Below are positions 1 to 13,100 of a stretch of 64,000 nt of DNA, in pieces. The notes under the pieces are model-generated. The model was not told the DNA's origin. It was given only the letters and a program-made list of their open reading frames with translations, and did not search any database. The DNA comes from Lepeophtheirus salmonis (taxonomy: Eukaryota > Arthropoda > Copepoda > Siphonostomatoida > Caligidae), in contig NC_092584.1 of NCBI RefSeq assembly GCF_016086655.4, positions 13,443,907 through 13,507,906 on the forward strand, in the 5' to 3' direction. The number at the start of each line of letters is the position of its first letter. The stretch's first letter is position 1. Position numbers and translations under genes: made by a program.

Positions 1-95
1 AAATAATTTAATTTTTTCAATATTTTTTGAGAATAGATATGGATTTTTGTCAAAAAAATTTAATATTTGATTTTTTTTTTAAATATTCCAAGAAT
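1..95 (-). repeat. Partial copy of A/T-rich dispersed repeat (CAGGGGCG family)
   Basis: The opening bases contain the diagnostic wording of a dispersed family seen at least ten times in this window: T-runs, AAAAAATTTAAT blocks and a variant of 'aatagctgtggatttttg'. The copy is cut by the window start, so its left terminus is not visible. Orientation is given by the 'gtggattttt' reading on the plus strand. Confidence 0.5.
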
Positions 96-999
96 TAAGC
101 CCCACCCGTAATATAATCCAGTTAGCGTTCTTATATATTTCGAATTATTTTAGAAACTTGAATACAGGGCCTATAATTGAAGAATCCTTATTTAAATATA
201 GAGTATATCCTCCTTTGAATTACATGCCCTTAAGATTTAATCATAATGAATCCCCTAGTGGAGGGATATTTGTTATTACACATTATATATCGATACTTTT
301 GTAGGCATTAAACTGGACGACGATAAATATGCACAAAAAAATGGGCTTAACTAAGGATTTTATACTCGTTGGTCCTATTACTATTATAAGTACTTAGGAT
401 ACACAATCATTTCTTTTTGGGATTTGTTGGTGATACAACGGTAATACGACTAGGGGTAGCAACAACTTCAATTCATAAAATACAAATATATACATATACG
501 TGGATCGATGATACCCTCCTCAATGTTACCTCCTTGTCCGACAGCAATGATTCATCCATTGAAGGGGCGTGTAGCATGCATGTTTTATAAATAAATTGTG
601 CTAATTTGTATTGCAAAAAAAAAAAAAAAGGGGAAAGAAACAAAAAAGTTGAGAACTTTAATCATCAGAATAATATGTATTGTGTGAGTGTTCTACTAGG
701 TTGCATCCTCAACCCCTGTTGTTTCAAACATGAGTACTAAGGGACGCACACACGCATGCGCTGACTTGAATCTTTCCGAAAAGGCGTGCGGCAGAAGGGG
801 AAAAAATGAATCATACTAGGATGAAAGCCGGAGTTTTTGGGAAGACAAGAAGTAACATTAACGCAGACGCACAAAGACCTCCTTCTCGGAACATAAGACG
901 AGGGGGGAAGGGAGGGAGGGAGCTGGAGCAGGAGAAGAAGAAACTGTTTTATTTTTTGGTGGTACTCGCATTCAGTAGTAGATAATCCAACATAGACAC

Positions 1000-1020
1000 A
1001 CTCATTCAGTCTCTACTTAA
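1000..1020 (+). promoter_or_regulatory. Candidate initiator (TCAGT) upstream of the coactosin gene
   Basis: ATTCAGTCTC near 1004-1013 fits the arthropod initiator consensus (TCAGT) and lies about 170 bp before the first coding ATG. A G/A-rich tract (about 900-940) precedes it. A second TCAGT occurs near 971. No clear TATA box is placed correctly. This is a motif match only. Confidence 0.25.
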
Positions 1021-1181
1021 ACTCCATACAGGAATCGTGTGTTTGAAATTACTCAGGTCTTTGGAAGAGCCGAATTATTCGTAGATTTAATAAAAACTTT
1101 TGACAACATTAGTGTGGCTTTAATTTGCATATAGGAATATACCACAATATCCGCTCCTTTATTTCCATCATATACAACGAT

Positions 1182-4100
1182 ATGTCTGAGTCTGAAGTGA
1201 AGAATAATGGAGGCTATGTCTCCTCCTCTGATGAAGAAGAGAGTAAAGCCGGAAATGAAGGATTTCGCAAGGATGGTGAGCCCGAGTATAAGCCTCGCAA
1301 AGTGAGTCTCTCCTCTTTATATTCTATTCAGTCTTTTCTTTTCTCCTCTTTTTTTTTTCTCTCTCTCTCTCTCTTTTATTTTTACTCTAATGGCTTTGTC
1401 CAAAATGGCACCTTGGAATCTCACAAATTGGAATTCACGCATAATTCACATTGTTTGTAGGATGATAATCATTTATCATCTGGGGTATCACGGCATTTTA
1501 TAGTTACAATTTCTCACTCTTTTATTCCAGCACTTTTTTTGGATTTATGATTAAGAGTTATTCTATTTGAATACAAATCAAAATTACGTAGATATAGAAA
1601 TCCGCAGGCTACATATTCTATTAATTTTATTTAAAGATTAAGATCTTTTGACTCTGGTGGAATAGTTTTTTTATTTAATAATTATTAAGTGAAATTAGGA
1701 GTAATGGAGAAGGTGGTGGCTCATCAAACTCCTTCTTAGTTATATCCACACCACTAATAAACCTGAGACTTGAATTAATGTACATATATATCCTATTAAA
1801 TAATGTGATGACATTCTCCTCATTCAAACTACTTATTGAAGGGGGGGGGGATTGTTATATATAAATATCTACACTTTATGTCTGTAAAAAAAGAACGTAT
1901 GTACCGGCGGATGTTACCGATTTATCATTCCTTAATTTCCTTGATAGTCGTATAATTATTAGGAGTCAACAATTGTAGGTAGTTTGAAAGTTTAATTACA
2001 CTTTTTAAACATGACATATAAATGAATCCTAATTCATCATTTTGTAACAAAAAAAAATAAGAGTTAACACTCGCCATTAAAATGAAAATTTATTAAAATA
2101 ATTATTAAGTCTGCTCTTTGATAATGCGAGCCACTGATTTCCACCTGATTCTTCTAATTCATTTATGATGAGTTACTAAAGGGGTTCCTATACAGAAGGG
2201 GCTTGGTTTTTGGATTTTTTCGAGAATAAAAAAATACAAATTACATATTTTGGGAAAAAATTGGGAAGAATAATTTTTTTTCATAAATCCAGAGCTGTGC
2301 AGAAAAAACTGATATTTTTTTTGATTAAAATTATATTTTAAATTTAGAATTTTTTTTTAAATCCATAGACCAATAAGTTTTTTCGAAATTTAAAAGTAAG
2401 AATAAAAAAGTTCCTTAATTTGTGTGGGTCCTTCCACCTGCGGAAGCCCCTGATAAAAACATATTTTAGAGGGATTGAAGGATAAGAACGTCTCCTCTAT
2501 GTAGGAGTCACGTAATTAGTTTTATGAGCAATTTTTGAATGAATGTGGTTGTGATGACCAAGTCTCTCACTCACATGATTTGAGTCTCCTTTCTCCCTTG
2601 CTTAAAAAGTTGTGTGAACGAGAACCATTACCGGTATTTTTCTTTTCTATTTGGTACATATTTAGAAAGCTGATATTATGGAATAAACACACTGAGGGAA
2701 TCTCTTATGTATATTTTTTGCTTCTCAGTGTTAAACAATGACGTCATTCCATATCAAACTTTCCTAAATTTATTTGTTTAGCACCACTCTTAATAAATAT
2801 CTTGTGACTATGAAAAAGTACGAGAAAATATTTCTTTTTTGCACCCAAAAAACACTTACAAAATATATTGGTTGAGCACTGTATGTGATAATAGTTGGGT
2901 TTTATATATATATTTTGAATAATTAATTAATATGTGGAATTTATTTAAATTTTTTTTTTTTGTCAAAATGACAAAATATTGCTTTCAATAAATACGAGCA
3001 CAAGAATACCCGAGCATGTTAGGTTTTTATAAGTTTGTGACCAATTTTAAGGACTTAAACGGCCCCAATATTAGAAACAACTTAATAAGTTTTTTTTAAA
3101 TCTTCTCTGCTTTATATTCTATGTTAAATAATGGAATACTTTTTTCAATATGATATATTTTGATCCCTAACGGCCTCTCGGATTATTTGGTTTATTAGAT
3201 AATTATAATAATTATCCACTTAATTTATTATTATTTTTTTTTTGTTCATTTGTAAAAAAAAAAGAAAATAAGACCCACAACAATATAAATCGTTTTTAGG
3301 GCTTATTGCAAATTTTATTTGACCACATTACTAAAGATGCAGTCGAGTATTTAATTGGCAAATTTCAGGCTGATCGGTTTGCTCATTTGCTAGTTTACCC
3401 TAAACAGTGATTCATTCATATTTTCAAGGTTTATATTGACTTAGGGGTAATTACTTGTCAATGCCTCTTTTAATTCGGGAGAGGGGAATGATGGGGGTAA
3501 TCAATAGAACAGTGCCTCTGTTTCAGTACATATTATATAATACATACATATTGAGACACTAATAATATTTTTAAATATTTGGTTTTTATGGTAATTATTA
3601 ATTAAGTTAGTAATTGTATTCGTATCGTGAATTATGATTAAATTGCTAGTGATTACCTAAATGAGTTATGCGTGCCTTTGTCAATTTGATGGATCCCAAG
3701 GTGTATATTTTTTTTATACTACAAAGAATATGCCTTATTCATGCTTATGTTTGTATCTCTCTATGTATACGTTCAGGCTTCTAGCTCTGATTCAGATTCA
3801 TCTGCGGATGGTGCTGATGTTATAGATGATGATGACATAACCAGCTCTGAATCAAATCGAGTCTCAGTAGGACATATTCACTCTTCTAAAACTGGTGGTT
3901 CAGAACGTGAATCTAAGGGAGGAAGAAGAGAACAAGTTCGGCGGCATTCATCCAGCTCTGACACTGATGATGCTCCAGATGAACTCAGTGATGAGGAATC
4001 CGATGTTTTGAAAAACAAATTAGAGGAGGAAAAGAAATTAGATATATTGAATGATAATCAAGAGTTGTCTAAAGAGGAAATTGAACTCTCCAAGAGACAA

Positions 4101-7100
4101 ACTGTAACGATTGAGGAAAAGGAAGAAAGTAGCAAGAAGGAATCCGGCCTCGAGGAAGAGAATAAGAAGAAAGATGAACTTGTTGATGTAGCTCCAGAGA
4201 AGCAACATCAGCCAATACTTCAATTGAATGATGGCAATATCATTGTACCAGAAGTGAAAGTAACTGAAGAAGTCAATTCAAATATATTTGAGCAAAAACA
4301 ACTTTCGACTTCTTCCTCGGATGAAGCTATTGTTGATCTTGCAAGTCCTTCCTCTCAAATCAAAAAGTCCCCCTCTTCATCATCATCTGACGAACCTATC
4401 CTTGAGGCGGCACCATCCCCACCACCCTCTATGGAGGATCGAAAAGCTGTTTCCTCTTCAGATGACGAAAAAATTGAGTCACCTATTCATCAAAAAAAGT
4501 CAGTGGTGTATTCATCTGATGAAGAAGAAGAAATCAATGCGCCAGCCTCTCCTAGAAAGTTAATGTCCTCCTCTGAAGACGAGCCAAGCATTCATAAGAA
4601 AATATCAGATGACGAGATCCATATGAAGGACTCTTCCTCTGATGAAGAGTTTGTTCACTTGAATGAGAAAGACGTCATGAAATCCCCGTCAACTACTTCT
4701 GAGGATTCAGTCAAAATCATCTCTGAGAGCAAGCCATTGGTGACGGAAGTTCCTAAAGAAGAAATCAAATCCTCCGTCCCTTCATCAACTACAGTTCTGG
4801 AGCAAGACCAACATCAACAAGAAGGAAAACTTAATTCTGGTCCCGCTAATAATGAGAAAATCCTTCGTGCAGAAACTCCAGAACGCAATATAACCTCTCC
4901 CAAGCCGCCCACTTCTCCTAAACCTAGTCACATTCCTCGAGTCAACAATAACAATGGCGACATTACAAAGATTTATACAGAGGCATTAAGTAATGACACA
5001 GAAAACAATAATAAAAATTCAAAAGTTGCTGCTGTTGTGAACAGATCTAAACCCTCTCGGGACATTACTGAGATTTACAAAAATTCCATTCTGGCCAAAG
5101 AAGCCACACCTCCATCAAGTCCTAGAACCCCTAGGAACAAACCAGCTAAAGCTATTACTTCTCTTTACACTGATAAAATTGACAAACCCAACTCCACAAA
5201 TCCTTCAGAAAAGTTATGTCCTAAAAAGGTAATGTGATTTCGTCATAGTTCTAGTAGTTAAGTACCCCGGACTCGAGCTTGGTAGAATCCTGGACAGCTC
5301 TTAATGTAGACTACTCTTTCTTTTTATAAATATTTTGAACAATAGGCTTTTATGTTCAACCATAGTACCTCTGTCTTTAAAATGCTTCTTTATGCTCTTT
5401 GGCTTGACTACCTCTTTCACTACTAAGCTTTTTAGGTAATCATTAAAATATATAACATTTAACTATAAAGAAGCATTTGATCTTATTATATTTTATGTGG
5501 CTTCTCCATTTACTTTTTTTATTTTCTTATTCTTCTAATACTTGTTTAGACCATGTAGATTTAACTTAATTATAATTAATTAACTCGTAAATGGTCCTTA
5601 AATCACGTCAAACCAGGGTATATTTTCAATTAGTGACCTTTTTAACACAAAAGCCAGCAAGGAGTATTATTCTTATTACTCAAATAATTATTTTACATTT
5701 CTATTAATCAAATATACTCATAAATCCCTCCTCGAGAACATGGAAAATTGCACTTCGCAAAAATTCATCATCTTTTTTTTTTTTTTTTCTGAAATATGAT
5801 GATGGAGGATTTTATATGAAAGGCCTTATCCGAGTCAAGTATAAGCTCATAATTCAAAGGAAGATCCTTAGCTATTGATTCCAATGCTTAATTATTTTCT
5901 GGGAAATCTTAGTTTTTAATAATTTTATGTAATTTTTAGCTAATTGCAAACGCTTTTTGCGGAATCTCAGGAAGTCTACTATGGAACTCTCAGTGCGCTT
6001 AAGCGACTGATTCCCAAATTTTATTGTTTTTGGGAAACGCGTGATTAATTTCTACATTTTTACAGCTGAGGGGAAATTCTTTGCATGGAACCTTTTTTTA
6101 CTACATGAAACTTGTTTTGTGAAAATTTACGTCATTTTTATCCATTAATTTTAATTAATTCATTGCCTCATCAGTGAATTTCTATTTATTTACTGATTAC
6201 AATTACTTAAACCATACTTTTTTGCACTCATTACTCATTTGGAAGTATCCTCAATGATTGATTATGATTTTTGCAAAAGTAGAATCTCTGCTGTTATATG
6301 CTTTATCCTTTCAAAAGTCACTCTCCCAGGTATATATATATATATAACATACATGTAGACTCACCGTTACATATTTACAATGCACACTTCCCTCAAGCAC
6401 TATTAATTATTTTTCTTATACATATTATGGACTACATTTTGACGTTGTTTAATTAGATTTGTTTTATGTCATTAATATGAAAATTATCATTTTTTTTTTT
6501 ACATATGAAGAGAAAACACAAAGTGAAAACGATTACATCACATCTGTGACTTTTCATTCTCTCTGTTTTATCATTGAATAAGTACTTAAATAGTATGTAA
6601 CAATGTACTACTTTTAAGAAAAAGAGAGTGCAAATGTTTTACTTTTTAAATTTTACTGTTGATTTTCTTAATTATAATCATCAGTACTCCTACATATGAT
6701 TACAAAGACATCTTTTAACCCTCCTCGGTGGGATTACCTTACCCTAATGATTGTCACCGGGACAGAGAAGATAAGTAAGCCAGACCAGTATATTAATAAA
6801 TATTAGTATTGTGTCGGTCTTTATGACTTTAGACTGCAGTCCTGTTCAGTCTCTGTCCTGCCCAATCCTGCTTATCCGTCCCAAACCTCATAAATTTGGT
6901 ATTTCATAAAAATTACACGGTGTTACCTTGCTAAGACAAAAATGTACCGTGTATTTTGTTAATCAGTTGTCTGATGTTTTTTCTTCTTTAATTCTAATCA
7001 TTGATTGGTTGAATAAGAATTAGCTCATTTCAAAATGTGAACAATTCTCAATTGGAATTGAACAATAGTTTCTCGTTGGGAAAAATTGGCTAACCAACAA

Positions 7101-10100
7101 CTGATTTTGTGCCTTCTTTCTGTTTCTTTTTTAGAGGAAAGGTTGAGGGATATAACTGATGGATTAACTTGAGATCTTTATTTTTAATCAGTTTAGTACT
7201 GAGAGTCCTAAGACTGGACTGGACAGAATATATAAGGACTTATAAACAATTTCTTTAACTCAACATTGAGGCCCTTAACTGAGTTAGGTCCTGACTTAAA
7301 ACGGGCCTCTTCCCCCAGGGCATGTTTGAAGAAAACTTTATTTTTATTTATTTAAATAATTTCTTTTTATAAACTAACTCTTGTTAATAATTATTTTACA
7401 GCACAATATGGCCACGAGTGTGGAGAAAGACGAAATTCGCAGAGCTTACGAAGATGTTCGTAGCGATACATCAGATACAGAGTGGTAAATATAATAATTA
7501 TTATTATTAACTAATATTTATGTCGTGTGTATAAGTCCTGACTTGGTTGCAAATCGTACATGTTGCAACGCAAAAAATGGGATGAATAATTTGGAAGTTC
7601 ATATGATAAGAGTAAAACAATAATTAAATTTTCATGAAGGCTCGTGTATTGATGTAATTTTTGACTATTTCGATGAAAATTACTAAAAGATGAGACGTTC
7701 TATGTGGCAAATTGTTGAAAGAGCCACAGTTACATTACACATAATGCCATCTAATTTCAATAGATCAACGTGAAATTAACAAATCACCAATTATTAGTTG
7801 GTAATTGAAAGACATTTGTTTACGAAGAAATACCGAACTTGTTTATAGAACCTGCAACGTGTACACAACATCTACATATTTAATATGTAATTGAATATGT
7901 CCATTCAAGAAACGAGAAACGATGAAAAGTATTTAAATAGTAAATCTAACGGTGGTTGAACATCTCCCAGATGCGTGACTCATATCAACGGGGGGGGGAT
8001 TTAGGTGTTGGGTTTGTGTGTGTGTGTGCTTGTTGTTCAAGGTTAACCCTTAGCCTTGTAGAATTTATGAGTCATGGTACGACCCAGTTACTTCCGCGTG
8101 TACTGGACACATATTCAAAATAGTCTGTGGTGGGGGAGTAGGGATTGGAGATGTTGTTTTTGCAAAATCATTTAAATCAAGTATGAAATAATATCTTATC
8201 TGAGGGATGGACTCAAGTCAATAGATTCGTATCGAACTTCTGATTAGAGTTACTGTAACTAAATTTAGATGAATTATGAATCCTTGAATAATTTATTAAA
8301 CAAGTAATACCATTTCCTAGTCCCTCGTCAGACTTGTTTTATGTGATTCAATGCAACTTGAGTCATATTTATCAAGTCCTTTGACTCGTTTCGCAAGTCC
8401 GACCTGCAGGTGAAGGGTAAAAATGTGCTTATTAGTCATTACTCAAGCACGTTTTAACTGCTTAGATGAATAATAGGCATATTACATGAAGGATAAACAC
8501 AAATCTTCACTCATAGCCTAGTACGTTTGATATTATATCGCAGTAGCAAGTCTAAGACTCTATTTCCTCCTGACTCATGATAATACTCAGGAAATATTAC
8601 TCCAGATAATAGGATTCTATCAAATACTTTTCTTATAATCTGAAACTTATGTAGGTATACATATACATATATGTAAAAATAAATCGGCAATAGATCACAA
8701 TGACCGATTATTCCCAATAAGCGAAGAAACTGCCAATGAATCTGTCTGTTCCATAGAGGAAAAAAAGTGAAGTATGCGAAATCCATTGTTCCATTGCCTT
8801 CACGTATTAACTTTTTTCTGCTTAGGAGATAGCAGTTTGGGATAAATACAATCAATATCAAAAATCATAGGTTGGTGTTTTTTTACTCCGGATATTAACA
8901 TATTATCAATCACTGGGACGCGTATTCCTTTAGATATTCCAAGGCACTCCTTGGGGTACTTGAGATTTTGAAAAAATATTTAACAAGAGGGGCATTACTG
9001 GAAAAAAGTTGAGATTCCAATTTCTAGTAGGCCAAACACAATAGTTACTTTAAACTTTTCAAGATCATTATAATTATTTTCTGTTTACCTAACTAATACA
9101 ATCGGGCCTATAAAATTCCTTGCCACTTCCATATTTTTATTTATCTATGGTCTAGCAACATGAGACAGGGAGACATGGAGTGCCAACTTCAACATTTCTA
9201 ATCAATGAGTGTGCCACTTTCAACTAAAATGGTGAACAACACACACAAACTACGGGTGCATTGCCAATCATACGCTTGATCAATGTTATTCGAAAATAAG
9301 AAAATCGTAGGGGAAACACGGCTTATTTATTCAGTAATTCTCTCTTCCTCTTTGTGTTGACGTCATCCGCCCCCTTTGTTAGGGTAAATGTAGTAATTTA
9401 AATTTGTTTTTCCGATTGATGTTTTATTTATAAACACTGTGTTACGGGTTTTCAATTATTCTCCAGCGTTGTACTCCTGTATCCCAACGACGTCATCCGT
9501 TATCCTAGTAAATTTTCACTCACAACTGAAAATTGGTTCTGGCTCACATTGTTATAATAACATTGCGCTGATGATATTTTTCTTCGAGAGTATCCCCAAT
9601 TTAGTGGATTTTGAACAGTTAGTAATACATATATATTAATTCAAAGAAATCGAGAGATTTTCTATTCAAATGTTGTTGTTTTTTATGGTTCAAATATATT
9701 CTTTCTGGAGTATATAATTAAAAGTTATCGTCACTTTGGTAATATTTGATGGATTTTTACCGCTTTTCTGCAAATAAATGTAATATTTACTACATAATAC
9801 AGCTGAAAAATGTACTTGACTTTCAAATTGATTTATATCTAGCGAAGACAACTTTCTTTTTGTATAAAATCATCTTAATTACTTATATCCAGGGCTCAAC
9901 AAACGCACTAGTAAAAAACTGGTGGTGCTACTTCAGGATGGCCTGTATCTACCCTGTTTGACTGCATAATGCCGTACCTTAAATCTTAAGGAGGTAATTT
10001 TTTGTTCTAATTATGAGAATTAACTTGTCTCAACGTCTCATACCTCGAATAGACATGGAAACCTAATATTACGGCTAACTTTAAAGTAAAACATATTTTT

Positions 10101-13100
10101 AACAGGCAAATTTTGCAATATTTCAGTTTCCGTGTATTTTGGAATTGTTTTTTACCATAATATATATTTCTAACAAACTAAAAAAAATCCATTCCATAGC
10201 CAACCGATCTACTGAATATATTCCGTAAAACATTTGTTTCTGATAATACAAAACGTTCTTGTATCTTCCAATCTAAGCCCATCAAAGATCTTCGCATATG
10301 TACGAAGTAGATAGGTAGTTTATATTTTGTGATATTCTGGGCTAGTAAATTTTGCACAGGGCTAGTAAAAAAACAAACAAACTTGCCAGTGGCTAATTTT
10401 AATGACTTTCGAGTACTTCTTATACTCCAGTCACCTTAAATAAATCATTTGACTTCAGTTGGACTTGCTGCGAGGAGTTGAGTCTACTTTGTCCTCGTTT
10501 TACTCTTTGAAGAGCTAGGATATTGCATCATTTCACTACAAGATAATAATATATAAGCTTATGCGGTATTTTGAAATGCAGTTTATCAATTATGTTCCCT
10601 CTTCTTCGATGATATTAAACCAGAGGGAGAGAGAGGAAGCAAATGAGAAATCATGTTTCTTTTTATGTAATATCAACATATGTTGAATTATGATAATATA
10701 CATGATACAATATTATTTTTTTTCTTCAGTTAACTGTTATTTATAATTCCTAGTACACGCACTGAAAGTGAATGAGGGAAAGAACCAATGAAAATATAAA
10801 ATAATTTTTATATAATAATATTATGTGGATAATATTTTATGAAGCAATATTGAAATGGCTTAATTCCTATGAACATTCCACTGACGTCATATATTGAATC
10901 ATAATTTAAGGTGAAGCCATTTGCGGGCTCAAAGTTGACGAATGGACATATTTACAATAAATCTCGATTTAAGTCCATCAAATGGCTTTTAGATTAAATA
11001 AAACCCATGGATTAAAACTACTTAATGCAAATCCCAACAGTGATATTTGAATTAAATTAAAATAATATATGCGGAAAGTCCCATATTTGGGACGACAAAA
11101 TTAGGATATTTAGATATACATATTATCGTCGCTATAGAAATAAGATGGTATAATAATGTAACTACATAAATATTGGGCTCTGATATATAATAAAACTAGG
11201 CATTTTTTGATCATCAATTCTTTTTTTTGTTTTGTCCCCCCATTTTGAAGTACAAATATATAACACTAGCCATTTCCTTAATATTAATGAAAAAATGGTG
11301 TTTATTCTAATAAAACTTGGTTGTTATCTACCATTCTGACGTCACAATAAAATACTCTATTCAATAAACCCCCTCCTCCCATATTTGTTCATTTGAGAAA
11401 TAATTATGAATGTCGAAAGAGTTGTCAATAGAAGGGTGATGTGATGAAGTTTTTCTCTTTTTCCTCTTTAAGGCATCTTGGATTGAATCAAATAAGTGAC
11501 TTCTCTCTACCCCCCCAGAGAGTAGAGCTCCATCCTCGAGGAGGTGAACAAAACATTTTCATTAAAAGTCCCCATAAAAGAAATGCTTTTCCATTCTTAG
11601 TAGTACCTTCAATATATCCATCCCCTGTTGTGTCTTTTTCCTTCGATTTAACCCCATGTACTTATCTGTAGAGTGTAGGCACAACACAGGTACAAACACT
11701 CATTTAAATGACATGGGTGAGAGTTGAATATACTTTTTGATATGGGTGTATGCATACAAGTCAGGTCGTGACTATGATGTATACATACGGGCAATGGTAT
11801 ATATTTAATCTTATGATCATTGATCCACCTCCCCCTTCACCAGAAGTACTCCAGTCACAAATCCGACTTAATTTACATGCCCTTTTTAATTAAAGAAGTG
11901 AATCTAGAGACTAACTCGAACCTTCATTTGATTTAAGATGACTTCAATAATCTTAATCTAGTTGCTTGAATCGTGTCATTATTTGACTTGAATCCTGTGT
12001 CTAGATTGGATCATACTGAAATCTTAGGCATGTGTCCAATAAATGTAGCCATTCAACAATAGAGCAAATTGTAAATATTTTTCTCAAATTGAGTCTGAGA
12101 TTCATTTGTATTCTTCAACTAATATCCTTCATTTTTGTCAACAAATTGTTTGTATTAATCCTTCAAAGACGTCGTAAATTGTCTTAAATGCAACGTTACA
12201 ATGAAAGGAAAGAATAAGGTGGTATAATTAAGGTCCTTCAGTATAGTTTATGGGTTCTTGGGTGTATCTTAACTCATCCCAGGCATTTGAATATTATGGC
12301 TGTGTAATTTTGAACCGTCTCTTTATATGACAGTCCCGTAATCAAGGGTTCTTGAATTGCAGGAGCCTGATAGGAGTGACTATTGATAACTCATCATTAA
12401 TAGTGCCGATAATTAAATATACTACCAAAATAATTATGTGGTCGCCCAGGCCCCCTCCCTAGTGATAACGGTCCTGTATGATTTAAAATAATAAATATGG
12501 TATAATTTTTTTTGTTTTCAAAAGTTTTATTTAGTTAACACACGACAAATGTGTTAAATTTGTAGGGTACTCATCCCCTGCCCAATGTCAACTGCACCCA
12601 CATTATCATATATCTCCGAATCCGTACGTATATAACAAGGAAGTAAATGTAGGCAGTACCTAGTTTGTTACCTAAGATACTTAACTTGTAATGTTATTGT
12701 TGTACGTTCCTTCTACCCTCATAGGATGATGTTGAGATAACATTACATTACTGATAGTAATGATCCATGGGATGTGGGTATTTACATAATTATTATTCCT
12801 ATATCTCCAACACACCCCAACCCCCTTGTTAATTGTACAAAAATAGTAATACTTATCTATAATTATTAACAATGATCACTAATAACCCGTAACTTTTATT
12901 TTATAATTTTAGGGCTGTGTTTAAATTCGAAGGCAATAAGCTTGGTGTAACAGCTACTGGTAATGACTTTAATGAGTTCAAATCCTGCTTTGGAAATGAG
13001 GACAGGGGATTTGGTTATATTCGAATTATGGTAAGTATATTTTGGCAACTTTAAATTGTTTTAATAAGTACTACGCACTTGTGAGTTATGTAAAGGATAA

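Larger units (their letters stand above)
7485..12912 (+). other. Intron 3 of the coactosin gene
   Basis: This long intron (about 5.4 kb, GTAAAT...TTTAG) contains a G run and a GT microsatellite near 7990-8030. It also has a Tc1-like terminal repeat near 7740-7900, three TGACGTCA palindromes (9358, 10882, 11337) and a copy of a small dispersed repeat at about 10865-10995. Open frames in it are short and show no family resemblance; I annotate no gene. Confidence 0.7.

Noticed and set aside
5229..5237. Stop codon two codons after coactosin exon 2 as the true end of a separate gene
   Set aside because: GTAATG is a usable donor and the next exon continues in the same phase; treated as intron retention instead.
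11441..11671. 76-codon frame in coactosin intron 3
   Set aside because: No domain, no splice-phase link to the gene and no sign of a separate gene around it.
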